64,000 nt of DNA from CAWBAT01 sp963810905 (GCA_963810905.1 CAWEPG010000003.1:496001-560000), one strand, 5' to 3'; shown: positions 36,562 through 46,826, numbered from the stretch's first letter. Translations and numbers: made by a program. Notes: generated by a model from the letters alone, not told the origin.

Positions 36562-39237
36562 CTAAGTCCGCTCCAAGAAATTCAAGCCCAGGATGCCGAT
36601 GGCATAAGCAGCGCAAGACTTGAGCCATGGATCCTGGCTGTGCATCAAGGCAGCCACAACCTCTTCGCGTGTTTCCACCTTCGTTCCTACCAAGCGATTG
36701 GCCAACTCACCCGACCGGCTGGCTGACTTCGCTATCCAGCAACGGCACCAGCAGCCTGCGCATTTGCGGCTTGAGAATGTTGTCGAGGAACTCAAGAGCG
36801 TTATCGTGAACCACCGCATCCTTCGATTGAAGCCCAAAGTAGGCACTGTGCAAGTCGTAACGGGAAAAAGCAACTGCATCAAACGGAAGATGCGTTCGAG
36901 TTCCTCCTTCATGGCTTCTCCTACTGCACGCGCCACCGTGTCGTCGCGTTCCAGCTCTCCTCCCAGGCTCCCCAAGATCTGGTAGGACCGATAGTGACCG
37001 ATGATTTCAGCCGCCAGCAAAGTTTCGATCAGGTTTGTGTCCATTTCCAGCTCTGGATGAGTATTGCGCAGTTTATTCAGTGACGAAACAATCCGGAGTC
37101 GCAGTAGGGTGTCTTCCTCAAGCAAGCTTTCTACCAGCACTCGCTCTGCCTCGGGGGTGCCGATGCGGAGCAGTACCCCCGGAATCTGACGCCTGAGCTC
37201 GATCCGCAGGCTGGTGTCCAACAGACGATCGCTCAATGTCTCAACGATGGGATCTCCGAATGTAGCCAACGCCTCAGTGATAACCGGTTGAACGCGGGGA
37301 TCGTTTAGACGTTCGAGCAGGTGGGAGATAAACCGTTCCTTACGTAGCTTGCCCACGGCAGCGATCGCTTTAGACTCCACTTCAATGTCCGCATCTTCTA
37401 GAAGGGTTTGCAACTGGTCTTCAAAATGGTCTGGTAGCGAGCCGATAATGCTGGCTGCTGACTGCCGTGTCTGCTGCCAGTTAACTCCGTCTTCCTTAAC
37501 CATGGCGTCGAGTATCATCCTGGCCGTCTCCAGGTTCTCCATTCCCCGGTCCGAGCTAAAAAGGCCACCATCGCGGAGCGAATTGAAAAGTCCGGAAAGG
37601 CGTTTATATCCGGAGGTTGGCGAGCGGATCGACATCCCCGTGATGCCCCATATAAGACATAGCCTTGGCGCGCACCTCCACGTGTTCATCTTGGAAAAGG
37701 CGCTCCACTTGCTTCAACACTTTCTTGTCGTCTCTTGCGCTCAAAACGGACATAGCTCTCTGGCAAACCTCTGGCGATGGATGCTCCAAGCAGGCCCCTT
37801 ACGGCTGGATGTTCCGTTTGCTCCGGGCTCTTCTTTAGCTGTTTTAATGCATGTAGTATCTCTTGGGCATCCGCTGCTTTCAGTTGCCCTTTAGGATCGC
37901 CGTGAGAGAACGCTCAAGCATCGGCGAGGAAATCTCCTCAGCTGCCTGACGGTGTTGCTGGATCACTTCCGTGAGCGTTGCGACGTATTGGCGCCGGGCT
38001 GCCAGAGCGATAGCCAGCCATAGCCCCAATAAGACCAGGCTGATCCAACAGATTTGGCTGGGTGTGAAATGCAGAAAGGTCGCGAAGATGATCAGCGTAA
38101 AACCGGCCAATCCATCTCCGAAGCGCCAGACGACTGAATCGATGAAAGACTTGACTTGATTTTTCACTCTCGAGGATACCGGCAAATAAAGCAACTGGAG
38201 CGCCGACAAATCGATGGAGTAACGCAGGACCTTGTCGCTGCCCTTAAGAAAGATGGCTGCCAGCAGAGTACCCCAAACCAGCATTCCGGCGGAAGCCAGT
38301 ACAAGTGTGACTGGCAAGGCCAACAGTGCAATGCCCAGACCAAATCTGCGCAGAACCCACGGCGTCAGGAGCAACTGTGCGAGCAGCGAAAAATGCCCGT
38401 GTAACCGTAGAAGCTTCCGAAAAAAGCGGCTAACGCGTCTTTTTCGAGAAGAAACTCCTTGGCTGTTGTTTTGAGCTGCCAGCCTGCCATGGTGGTCACG
38501 ATCGAAGAGATACAGATTAGAGCCGCGATAGTTCTTAGGTGAGGCGAAGCACAAACTAGCTTAAAGCTTTCGCGCAAGTTCCGCGGGCCTTGCATAGGAG
38601 TGCGGTTCTGTATTTGTTGGGTTTTATCTCGATGGCCTTTGCTCTTCTGCCAGGCTAGAATCACGATCAGCGGACAGACCATCAGAACCAGGGCGACGGA
38701 ATACAGCAGGCTCTCGGCGCCGAATCGCTTTGCCGCTGCATGCGTGTAGAATCCGCTGCAGATCCCACCCAGGATTCCGCCGCCTCCTATCAATCCGAAC
38801 AAGCGCTTGGCTTGCCGTGTGGTTAAAAGATAATTGGCCAGCGTCCATACCTGGGTGGTGGTCACCGCCCCAAAGACACTCACCCAAATATAAAGTGCCG
38901 GATAGAGCCAGCGCCAACGAAGAAAGTGTGCTGCCCAACCGAAGAAAAGGGCATTTGTGGCCAGGAACAAAAGAGTTCCCACCACCAAATTTCGCAGGCT
39001 GGTGCGTCTGCCGATGCGGATGTAGACGGCCACAAACAGTCCCACGAATAAGGCAGTCGCCATATCCACATAAGGTAGCTGGGTTGCCTTAAACTGATCT
39101 AGAAAGAGAGTGTCGCGGGCAGCCAGCCCTGTGGTGAAACCGAAGATGATCAGGAAATAGTAAACAATAAGTAGCGGGCCACGAGACAGGTCTCCGGGAC
39201 GAAGATGAAACAGCCTTTCTAGCCACAAATGTCGCAT
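36562..39237 (-). pseudogene. Npt/MFS-like nucleotide transporter with HEAT-repeat tail, five frameshifts
   Basis: Reading across frames gives a membrane domain of 10-12 helices (RHLWLERLFHLRPGDLSRGP, GLAARDTLFLDQF, GLIGGGGILGGICSGFYTH), then a soluble HEAT-repeat domain (SPEVCQRAMSVLSARDD, VEVESKAIAAVGKLRKE, AYAIGILGL). This layout is that of ADP/ATP-translocase-like proteins fused to HEAT repeats. Frame breaks fall near 38,398, 37,885, 37,605, 36,860 and 36,710; between the last two the alternative frame restores a sensible DLHSAYFGLQSKDAVVHDNA stretch, so the reading is sound. The start is placed at MRHLWLERL (39237). Whether these are errors or true decay cannot be settled here. Function is unproven. 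Confidence 0.6.
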
Positions 39238-39253
39238 GCTTATCCTAAAGAGC

Positions 39254-40163
39254 CTACTTTCTCTCAAGGTCAAAAAGCACTGCTGCCTCTCCCTTTTGGG
39301 CGATCAGCGTATTGAAATACTGCACGATCTTGTCTCTGCGGGCGAGCAACCCTTCGATCTCCCTATCGGTTAAGTATCTGGCTAATTTTTGGTTGAGGGC
39401 ATTCCTTGCTCAGTTCCTTCATCTTGGCCAGCAACTTGCGGTCGCACTGCACCAAATTCTGGGGGGTCTGCAAATCCTTCATCATGCGAAATGCGCGCGT
39501 ATGATCGATCAGCCAGATCTTCCAGTCTTTGCTAATCACCAAATTGCCCAGGTTGCGATCGGTGTTGTAGATGAGTTGGTCAAAGACACGGCAATCGTAC
39601 ATTTGCTGATTCCAGGAATGCTGGTCTGGAGGTTCGATCTTCTTCTTCTTGCGCTCCAGTTCCGTCATCAAGGTATCATCCACCCACCAGGTGACAGCCG
39701 CCATGTCCCCGAGGGCCTTACGTTCGACGGACACGGGGACCATGTTAAGTTCCAGCAGCTTGTCTAGTTCGTAGGCCGCCATGTTGAATTTGTAGGAGTC
39801 ACGGAAATTCAATTCGGGTCCGCGCGCGGTCTGGAAAGAGTCCTTGCTGATATCCACTGTCTGGATATGAGCGTCATGCTTGAGTTTTCCGTCATCCAGA
39901 GTAGCACGCTGGGAATTGGTGACGCCGACCGAAAGAGCCTTATGCTGAATGATCCGAGCCGTAAGTAGGAATTCTTCCATTTGGGGACGGGTTAACCCAA
40001 CGGACACAGCGGCAGCTTGCCCAAACAAGCCTTTCTCAGCCTCGTTCCCTTTCTGCCCGGGCACCTCCAGGGCCAATTCCGCCGCGCTAAAGCTGGATAA
40101 CAGAAGTAGTGTTCCCGCTCCCGAGAAAGTCTTTCTCAGCCAGTGTCTCTTGATAGAACTCAT
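39254..40163 (-). CDS. Exported kinase-fold protein (HipA/Fam20/PI3K-like), frameshift near its C-terminus
   Basis: About 300 residues with a signal peptide (HWLRKTFSGAGTLLLLSSFS) and a strong ribosome site AAAGGAGG. Kinase-fold features are SYKFNMAAYELDKLL (Lys and Glu pair), FDQLIYNTDRNLGNLVI (D-x-N-x-x-N catalytic loop) and IWLIDHTRAF (metal Asp). This matches atypical kinases such as HipA, Fam20 or PI3/4-kinases rather than Hanks kinases. As written it stops at 39363, but a shift near 39,405 gives NQKLARYLTDREIEGLLARR and a tail ending at 39254, just before the transporter start. An exported atypical kinase is unusual in bacteria; target and ATP source are unknown. Confidence 0.6.
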
Positions 40164-40726
40164 GAGAACCTCCTTTGGGTGTAGCTTTTCTTAGCGCTTG
40201 TTGGAGTGAGCCGGTTGCTCCCTACTGACCTAATCCTCTCGTACAAGGATGGAGTGTAGGAACTCGAAGGCTGGCTCCTTTTCGTCGATCCGAGCCTATG
40301 ACCATTAAAAGGCTTCATATTGAAAGCCACTTGCGACTAAAACTTGTCAGCGGGGAACATCTAGGTCGAGACCTTGCCAAAGCCGCGAACATCAGCCGCC
40401 AGTTGTCAATTAAATTAGAAGTTCTAATATCCTAACATAATGCGCTAGGGAAGAGGGAACTGAAAAGCCCCTAGCCGCTGGCGCAAGAAACTGTGCCAAA
40501 CCCCAAATGGGATCCAAACTGGGGATATTAACAATCGTTCCATTTACCCTTCCCAGCTATGAAGGCTGGAAATCCAGGTCTGAATCTTGAACGACATCAA
40601 AACTATTTTCTTGCCACCATCCTATCAAACCCGGCAGGAATTCAATCCGGTGTGCTATAGTTGGCCTCATAATTTGTTAATCGCTCATCTATTATCAGCT
40701 CTCATCGATCAAGCAGAATAGAATAA
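40164..40726. other. Intergenic region between divergent genes
   Basis: This 563-base gap must hold promoters for the exported kinase-fold protein and for the third Ser/Thr kinase. I could not identify a convincing promoter, repeat or RNA gene. Confidence 0.4.
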
Positions 40727-41860
40727 ATGAGACCTGAACGTTGGCAACAGATCGAGAAACTGTACCATTCCGCCCTGAAGCAGGAAGCGAACCGCCGAAC
40801 TGCCTTCCTCGAAGAGGCGTGCGCCGGAGACGAAGACCTGCGCCACGAAGTCGAGTCACTGCTGGCGCAGCAGCCGCAAGCCGAGAGCCTCGTTGAAGCG
40901 TCTGCCCTGGGGGTGACGGCTCAGGCAAAGGTGGAGACGCGAGCCCGGTCTATGGTAGGCCGGCAGCTCGGCGCCTATAAGATTCTTTCTCTGCTGGGCG
41001 CAGGCGGGATGGGGGAGGTTTATCGCGCCAAAGACACCCGACTCGATCGAACGGTAGCCATCAAAGTACTGCCTTCCGAGGTATCGGACAAGCCCGAGAT
41101 GCGGCAGCGGTTTGAGCGGGAAGCGCGGGTCATTTCTAGTTTGAGCCATCCCCACATCTGTGCGCTCTATGACATCGGCCGCCAAGACGGCGTCGATTTC
41201 CTGGTGATGGAATACCTGGAAGGAGAGACGCTGGCCGATCGCCTGGCCAAAGGGGCGTTACCCGTCGATCAAGCTTTACGCTTTGCCGTGGAGATTGCTG
41301 ACGCTCTCGATCAAGCTCACCGGCACGGAGTGGTCCATCGGGACTTGAAGCCAGGAAACATCATGCTGACGAAATCGGGGATAAAGCTGCTGGACTTCGG
41401 TCTGGCGAAACTGAGAGATCCCAAGTCCACGCTTGTCTTATCCAGCCCTTCGGGGCTGCCCACGGAGAAAGCCAGTCTGACGGCGGAAGGGACCATTCTC
41501 GGCACGCTGCACTACATGGCGCCGGAACAACTGGAGGGGAAGGAGGCGGATGCGCGCGCGGATGTCTTTGCTTTTGGCGCGGTGGTTTATGAGATGGTGA
41601 CAGGGCGGAAGGCGTTCCAGGGAGAAAGCACGGCAAGTGTCATTGCAGCGATTCTGTCTTCCGAGCCCGCACCGATATCGACTCTGCAACCGATCTCGCC
41701 GCCCTTGCTGGATCGAGTGGTGAAGCGCTGTCTGGCCAAGGACCCAGACGATCGCTGGCAGTCGGCGCGAGATCTGATGCTGGAGTTGAAGTGGATCGTT
41801 GAGACGGAGTTTGCTCATAGACCGGTCTGCGGCACCGGTGACCTCAATGAGGACCCGTGA
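40727..41860 (+). CDS. Ser/Thr protein kinase, cytoplasmic part (third family member)
   Basis: The 377-residue product has the family leader (ERWQQIEKLYHSALKQEANR, EEACAGDEDLRHEVESLL) and a complete Hanks kinase: GAGGMGEVY, VAIKVLPSEV, HRDLKPGNIM, DFGLAKL and YMAPEQ. It lacks the membrane helix and propeller that end the paralogues; those lie in the next reading frame, whose GTG start overlaps this TGA by 4 bases. It is therefore either a naturally split receptor kinase made from coupled genes, or a single gene broken by one base. The kinase core is closer to the broken first copy than to the intact second. Confidence 0.85.
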   Translation: MRPERWQQIEKLYHSALKQEANRRTAFLEEACAGDEDLRHEVESLLAQQPQAESLVEASALGVTAQAKVETRARSMVGRQLGAYKILSLLGAGGMGEVYRAKDTRLDRTVAIKVLPSEVSDKPEMRQRFEREARVISSLSHPHICALYDIGRQDGVDFLVMEYLEGETLADRLAKGALPVDQALRFAVEIADALDQAHRHGVVHRDLKPGNIMLTKSGIKLLDFGLAKLRDPKSTLVLSSPSGLPTEKASLTAEGTILGTLHYMAPEQLEGKEADARADVFAFGAVVYEMVTGRKAFQGESTASVIAAILSSEPAPISTLQPISPPLLDRVVKRCLAKDPDDRWQSARDLMLELKWIVETEFAHRPVCGTGDLNEDP

Positions 41861-43626
41861 GAAATATAGCCTGGGGGCTGGCAGTCGTGCTTCTTCTCGG
41901 ATTCATTTCAGCATTTTTCTTGGTGCCCAAGTATTTTCATTCTGAAAAAACAGACAAGGAGGTCATTCGATTCCAAATATCGCTCGCAGACAAGACAACC
42001 CCGGGCAACAATCCCTATTCAGCCCCACAAATATCGCCTGATGGCCGTCGTCTGGCCTTCGCTGCGAGTTCGGATGGGAAGGTGCAACTCTGGGTTCGCT
42101 CACTTGACTCAATCGCAGCGCGGGCTTTACCAGACACTGACGGGGCGTATTTTCCTTTTTGGTCGCCGGACAGCCGTTATATTGGGTTCTTCACGCCAGG
42201 GAAACTCAAGAAAGTCGATCCGGACGGTAAAGATCCCCACACGATTTGTGAAGTTCAATTTGCAACTGGTGGCTCCTGGAACCGCAACGGAGTAATCCTT
42301 TTTAATCTCAATTTTGGCTCCATCTACCAAGTATCGGATCAGGGCGGTACTGCGAAGCCCCTAACAACCCTTGACTCATCCCGCGGGGAAGTTGCCCACC
42401 TCTGGCCCCATTTTTTACCCGACGGTCGTCATTTCTTTTACTATAATTTCGGCTCCCAAATACAAAACAGGGGTATTTATGTTGGCTCGCTGGATTCGCC
42501 AGACCGCAGGTTTCTGTTGAATGTTAATTCCAGTGGAACATTTGCTCCTCCTGGGTTCCTGCTCTATTGGAGGGATGGAAGTCTTTGGGCCCATTCGTTC
42601 GACACGACTCGCCTCGAACTGAGTGGTGAACCTTTCCCTCTAGCCGAAGGGGTTGAATTCGTTGGCTATTTGCTGAGCCCGCTCTTTTCAGTCTCAGACA
42701 ATGGAGGACTCGCTTACTATTCTTCCAGGGGAATCCAAAACACCGAGCTGGTCTGGCTCGACCGAACCGGCAAGAAACTTGGTTCAGTTGCAGGACCGGC
42801 GGAGTGTCAAAACGTTGATCTCTCCCCCGATGAAAGGCAAGTAGTGCTGGAATGCCTGGATCCTCAAAAGAGGACAGCCGATCTCTGGCTCACGGATCTC
42901 GTTCGCGGCACTTCTTCGCGCTTTACCTCCGATCCCATGTGGGAATGTTGCCCTATATGGTCATCCGATGGAGGTTACATTATCTTTACACCGAACGGCC
43001 AAGGCGTGGACGAACTCTATAAAAAGACAGTCGGTGGAATGGGAGAAGAAGAGTTACTGCTTAAGTCTGGCGGCTTCATTGGCCCCATGGACGAGTCTCG
43101 AGACGGCCGGTTCTTAATCTATATGCATTCGGACTGGAACTCAGCCTATACTGAATTGTGGGTCTTGCCACTGTCCGGTGATCGCAAACCATTCCCTTTC
43201 TTGCAGAGAAAGTTTAATGATTTGGAAGCGGAGTTTTCACCCAATGGGCAATGGATAGCCTATGCCTCCGATGAATCCGGCAAACTTGAAGTCTACGTTC
43301 AGCCTTTTCCCAAATCGGGCGCTAAATGGATGGTCTCAACTAAAGGAGGCAGCCTGCCGAAGTGGCGGAAAGATGGCAAAGAGCTTTTCTATCTGAGTGA
43401 GGATTCTAAACTGATGGCGGTAAACATAAAATACCTACCCGCTTTCGAAGCAACTCCTCCTAAGGCTCTATTCCCTCATGTGTTTTGGACAAATACCATT
43501 TCCCCGAACCCGTTTTCCGTGGCCTCCAATGGCCAGCGTTTCCTTGTCCTGACACCCGTCGGAGAACAGAAACCCGTGCCGATCAATATGGTGCTCAATT
43601 GGACTGCCGGGCTGAAGACTCGGTAG
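41857..43626 (+). CDS. Membrane-anchored TolB-like propeller, partner of the third kinase
   Basis: 589 residues: a membrane helix close to the N-terminus (IAWGLAVVLLLGFISAFFLV), then a propeller with SPDGRRLAFAASSDGK, WSPDSRYIGFF, LSPDERQVVLE, WSSDGGYIIF and FSPNGQWIAYASDESG repeats. In paralogues this part is fused to the kinase. The in-frame codons upstream include a stop at 41848-41850, so translation must begin within the next few codons; GTG at 41857 in the overlap GTGA is the best candidate. It probably forms the sensor domain for the kinase encoded just before it. Confidence 0.8.
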   Translation: MRNIAWGLAVVLLLGFISAFFLVPKYFHSEKTDKEVIRFQISLADKTTPGNNPYSAPQISPDGRRLAFAASSDGKVQLWVRSLDSIAARALPDTDGAYFPFWSPDSRYIGFFTPGKLKKVDPDGKDPHTICEVQFATGGSWNRNGVILFNLNFGSIYQVSDQGGTAKPLTTLDSSRGEVAHLWPHFLPDGRHFFYYNFGSQIQNRGIYVGSLDSPDRRFLLNVNSSGTFAPPGFLLYWRDGSLWAHSFDTTRLELSGEPFPLAEGVEFVGYLLSPLFSVSDNGGLAYYSSRGIQNTELVWLDRTGKKLGSVAGPAECQNVDLSPDERQVVLECLDPQKRTADLWLTDLVRGTSSRFTSDPMWECCPIWSSDGGYIIFTPNGQGVDELYKKTVGGMGEEELLLKSGGFIGPMDESRDGRFLIYMHSDWNSAYTELWVLPLSGDRKPFPFLQRKFNDLEAEFSPNGQWIAYASDESGKLEVYVQPFPKSGAKWMVSTKGGSLPKWRKDGKELFYLSEDSKLMAVNIKYLPAFEATPPKALFPHVFWTNTISPNPFSVASNGQRFLVLTPVGEQKPVPINMVLNWTAGLKTR

Positions 43627-43811
43627 TCAGACTCGCCAGGAATGCTGTGCGGATCATAGGCTTTCAATAGACCAATCAGGTGCCCGGGCCTTGTTGTGTG
43701 AGGTCCGCAACATTTCTTCGTAGTTCGAATCTCAAAACCCTCATATCTCCCAGCCAGCGGAGGTCTGCACTAACTCGCATTCTCACCGGCGGACGGGGAT
43801 AGCTGGCAACG

Positions 43812-43912
43812 CCTGGGAGCGCCGACATCTTGCCGGCTCTATACGTTTCCGCTGCCCGTCGCAGACCGGGTCAAATCCGCTGAATACGCAGGCTGGAAGC
43901 TGCGCTCCCAGG
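43812..43912. repeat. Inverted repeat with CCTGGGAGCGC arms
   Basis: Arms CCTGGGAGCGC (43812-43822) and GCGCTCCCAGG (43902-43912) are perfect complements 79 bases apart, in the non-coding gap after the third kinase. The size and GC-rich ends fit a miniature dispersed element. Confidence 0.5.
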
Positions 43913-43971
43913 AAACTATGCGGAGGTAATGCAGGCTAACAACTCGTCACCATGCACTCGTCACTGCAATT

Positions 43972-44105
43972 ATGACGCCTGAATGTTGTCCATAGCTAGA
44001 ATTACCACTCGTTCTGAAGATGGCATAATCTCGATCTTCCTCATAGAGGCGTGTGCCGGAGACAGACTTGCGCCCTGAAGTCGAAGTGAACTCGCTATGA
44101 GCATT
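43972..44105 (+). pseudogene. Vestige of a fourth kinase leader
   Basis: After ATGACGCCTGAATGTTG, resembling the ATGACCCCAGAACGTTG start of the first kinase gene, the frame dies at once, but 44046-44092 still matches the leader segment coding EEACAGDEDLR..EVE of the third kinase with small indels. No kinase domain follows. This is the decayed 5' end of another family member within a 598-base gap that is otherwise non-coding. Confidence 0.55.
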
Positions 44106-44224
44106 GGTCAATGCAGCCCATGCCAGAAGTACCAAGCAATGGTGGAGACTGCTACGAGGCCACTCCGTCTGCCTGGGCATTTTCGACGAGACTCGGCAAT
44201 GCAGGACAATATTCCTAGCACTCA

Positions 44225-45496
44225 TCACTGGCCGGAGCTGTGACTTTCCGCGAAACCCGGTCCTCTCGGCTCACTTCGGTCCTGCTCAATTAAGGGACGG
44301 CAACCCTTCTCGGTCACAAGATAAGACCGTTCCATGTGGATCGCTCCCACTGTGGGCATAAAAACACAAGCCTCGAGATTGTTAACCATGCCTTCTTCAA
44401 TAGGTAGGTCTGATGATACATCGAGACAGTCATCGCGGATTCGCAAGCCATTCTCGGGTACGAGGATTGGATAATCTCTAATCTCGAGGCCAAGTCCGTG
44501 GCCGTGTGGAAACGAGGCAGTGATCCCGTGCAGCTTGAGATTTTCCTGCATCACGGACTGAATCTCTGAAGATTTGACTCCTGGTCGCAGGATTTCAGCA
44601 CCGGCATTAATACTTGCAGTCAACGCCTGGTACCGCTCACGCAAGTTTCGTGTGAGAGGAGCCATGGCTAAGGTTGTTCCACTATCTGAGAAATAGTGAG
44701 CATAGATACAGCCGAAGTCGACAAAAAGGATATCGTCAGAAGTTAAAACATAGTTCGGTTCTGTGCAGACCCCCATGCCTCGAATGCTGAACGCGTAATG
44801 CTCGAAATTGGCCCCCATCTCCGCGGAACGCACGCGATAGTGTTGTACGAGATCGGCCATGGGTATTCCTGGCCGGGCCAGAGCCAGGCTCTCCATGCCT
44901 GCTTGTTCGTTGATCTCGGCCGAGCGCACGAGTCGCTTGATTTCCTCTTCAGTTTTAACGGCTCTGACCAAGCGAATGAGGTTGGTGGAATCCTTAATCG
45001 ATGCCTGAGGCAACGCATGCCTGAGTGCCTCGCAAGTGGCAGGCAGAAGCCCCTCCATCTCCAGACCAATGCGGGCATCGCCCAGTCCTCGATTCTTCAA
45101 AACATGGATCAATGCTTCGGTCGCATTGGCATGGCGCGGCTTCTCTCTAAGAAGATGAATGAAACGCTTTTCCAAATCAGTATGAGGTTGGCACGGGAAA
45201 GAGTAGTCGAGTCCAGGGTCCCCATAAACCTGGAGGTCATTAACCCGCAAGTCCGTAGCATTTATGGCTGACTGAGCCCCCAGAACAAGTGCCGGTTCTC
45301 CTGCGACTGGAAAGGCTGCAAAGGACTGCGCCCGGTTCGACGAGGCCCCCGGGTTACTCATGTACTCTTTGAATGCTGTGTCGAGCCAATAGGAATAGTC
45401 CGTGAAGTAAGTGATGTTGACAGGCGAGGTCGCCACCAATACATCGAGATTGTGTTCCTTCATGAAATAGGTTGCGCGAGCCTGATTGAAAAGCAT
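44225..45496 (-). CDS. M24-family Xaa-Pro peptidase/creatinase-like hydrolase
   Basis: The 423-residue protein has the creatinase-like N-terminal domain and a pita-bread catalytic domain with all five metal ligands in place: FVDFGCIYAHYFSDSGTT (two Asp), FPHGHGLGLEI (His), NNLEACVFMP (Glu) and HMERSYLV (Glu). It would cleave Xaa-Pro dipeptides or a related C-N bond. The ATG has AAAGGA ahead of it. No signal peptide. Its neighbours are a putative S33 hydrolase and, further on, an SDR and a UroD-family protein, so a small-molecule catabolic role is possible. Confidence 0.85.
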   Translation of the reverse strand: MLFNQARATYFMKEHNLDVLVATSPVNITYFTDYSYWLDTAFKEYMSNPGASSNRAQSFAAFPVAGEPALVLGAQSAINATDLRVNDLQVYGDPGLDYSFPCQPHTDLEKRFIHLLREKPRHANATEALIHVLKNRGLGDARIGLEMEGLLPATCEALRHALPQASIKDSTNLIRLVRAVKTEEEIKRLVRSAEINEQAGMESLALARPGIPMADLVQHYRVRSAEMGANFEHYAFSIRGMGVCTEPNYVLTSDDILFVDFGCIYAHYFSDSGTTLAMAPLTRNLRERYQALTASINAGAEILRPGVKSSEIQSVMQENLKLHGITASFPHGHGLGLEIRDYPILVPENGLRIRDDCLDVSSDLPIEEGMVNNLEACVFMPTVGAIHMERSYLVTEKGCRPLIEQDRSEPRGPGFAESHSSGQ

Positions 45497-45712
45497 TCTT
45501 ATCCTTTATTTTCGCCTTAAGTTTTTTGGGCTTCTCTGAATTTAAATCCAGGTTCTTCAAAGAACCCGGAAAGAGTTCGATGAATCTCGTGACGCGTCTA
45601 TCTTTCCGCTTCTAAACAGCAACTTCATATCACGAGGGACCTGTGGGCTGTCATCGACAATCAACACTTTGACAAGAACGTGACCCATGATCACCAAACG
45701 TTTGAGGCCGCG

Positions 45713-46666
45713 TCATTTGAGGAACGCTTCAAGCTGGTTTACAAAAGCATCAACCTCCTCATAGAACGGGAGGTGCCCGCTCTTCTCGAAGACTGCGAAC
45801 TCCGAGCCAGGGATCGCGCGGTGGATCGCCCAGGCGACGGATGGAGCGACATTGAAGTCGTAGCGGCCGGTGATCACGAGCGTCGGAAAGTGAAATTTCG
45901 CTAGCTCGGGATTTAGGTCGAAGTGCTGCAGGTCGTTCCAGACGAGTTTGTTCACCTTTTGACGATAAACGAAAGAGGAAGATTGCGCCAGGAACCGATC
46001 GCGTGCTTCCGGGGAGTAAAAGAGCATGCTCATGTACTCATTCAGATCGGTGGCGATCGCCTTCGCGTTCCCTAGCTCGACCGCGAAGGCCACGGCATCC
46101 TGGCGGGCGGTCGTTTCGGGGTAGATGTTCTTAAAAAGAAACGCCGTATCCTGGATCTTTGGAGCAGCTGAATCGATGATCAGCAAGTGCGCAATCCGCT
46201 CTGGATGGCGCGCCGCATAGGCCATGACGAGGTACCCGCCCCAGGAGTGGCCAAGAAGATCCATTTTCTGGAAACCGAGATGCTCGCGCAGAGCCTCAAG
46301 ATCCGTGATCTGCTCTGCGAGGCCGCAGGCCTGCCCTTCTTTAAGCGCACTCGACCGGCCATTGCCGCGCTGGTCATAAAAGACAATCTTGCGTCCTCGC
46401 GATAGACGGTCCCATGCGTCCGAAACCGTGAGGTAAGTATGGTCGAACCCAGGACCTCCGTTCACGAGGACGAGGGGTGTGCCAGCTCCGTCGCCCCGCA
46501 CTTCGAACCAGATCGTGACGCCTCCCGTTTCGAAGGTGGCTCCCTCTGGCATCGCTGTGGTCGCAGAGGAAACAGTCGGGGTTGCTTGCACAACTGCAGC
46601 TGACATTGCGATGATCGAGATTGCCATCATGGCAATTGCGAACAGGACGATTTTGCGTAGGCTCAT
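45713..46666 (-). CDS. Exported alpha/beta hydrolase of the S33 proline-iminopeptidase type
   Basis: 317 residues with an N-terminal signal (KIVLFAIAMMAISIIAMSAA), then an alpha/beta hydrolase with the oxyanion motif NGGPGFDHTY, the nucleophile elbow LLGHSWGGYL, an acid in TGRYDFNVAP and the His in SGHLPFYEE. GGPG and GHSWGG are typical of peptidase family S33. AGAGG precedes the ATG at 46666; the longer open frame to 46762 lacks a ribosome site. Substrate is probably a short peptide or ester outside the cytoplasm. Confidence 0.85.
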   Translation of the reverse strand: MSLRKIVLFAIAMMAISIIAMSAAVVQATPTVSSATTAMPEGATFETGGVTIWFEVRGDGAGTPLVLVNGGPGFDHTYLTVSDAWDRLSRGRKIVFYDQRGNGRSSALKEGQACGLAEQITDLEALREHLGFQKMDLLGHSWGGYLVMAYAARHPERIAHLLIIDSAAPKIQDTAFLFKNIYPETTARQDAVAFAVELGNAKAIATDLNEYMSMLFYSPEARDRFLAQSSSFVYRQKVNKLVWNDLQHFDLNPELAKFHFPTLVITGRYDFNVAPSVAWAIHRAIPGSEFAVFEKSGHLPFYEEVDAFVNQLEAFLK

Positions 46667-46826
46667 AGTAGACCTCTTTGCGCATCCATTCTGATGTCTA
46701 ATGCGAATTTCCTTTTTGACCTCGAAGTGGATTAGGATAAGAATGTTTTCAGAATCGTGCACGATTCTGATAGATCGCCCCTCAAAGAACTAGTGATCGG
46801 CGCCATGAGGGTGACAGACTCTTAAC

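Noticed and set aside
40232..40260. CCTCTCGTAC in the 40.2-kb intergenic region, the complement of the 23S rRNA sarcin-ricin loop core.
   Set aside because: The match is 10 bases only, and flanking sequence does not resemble 23S rRNA.
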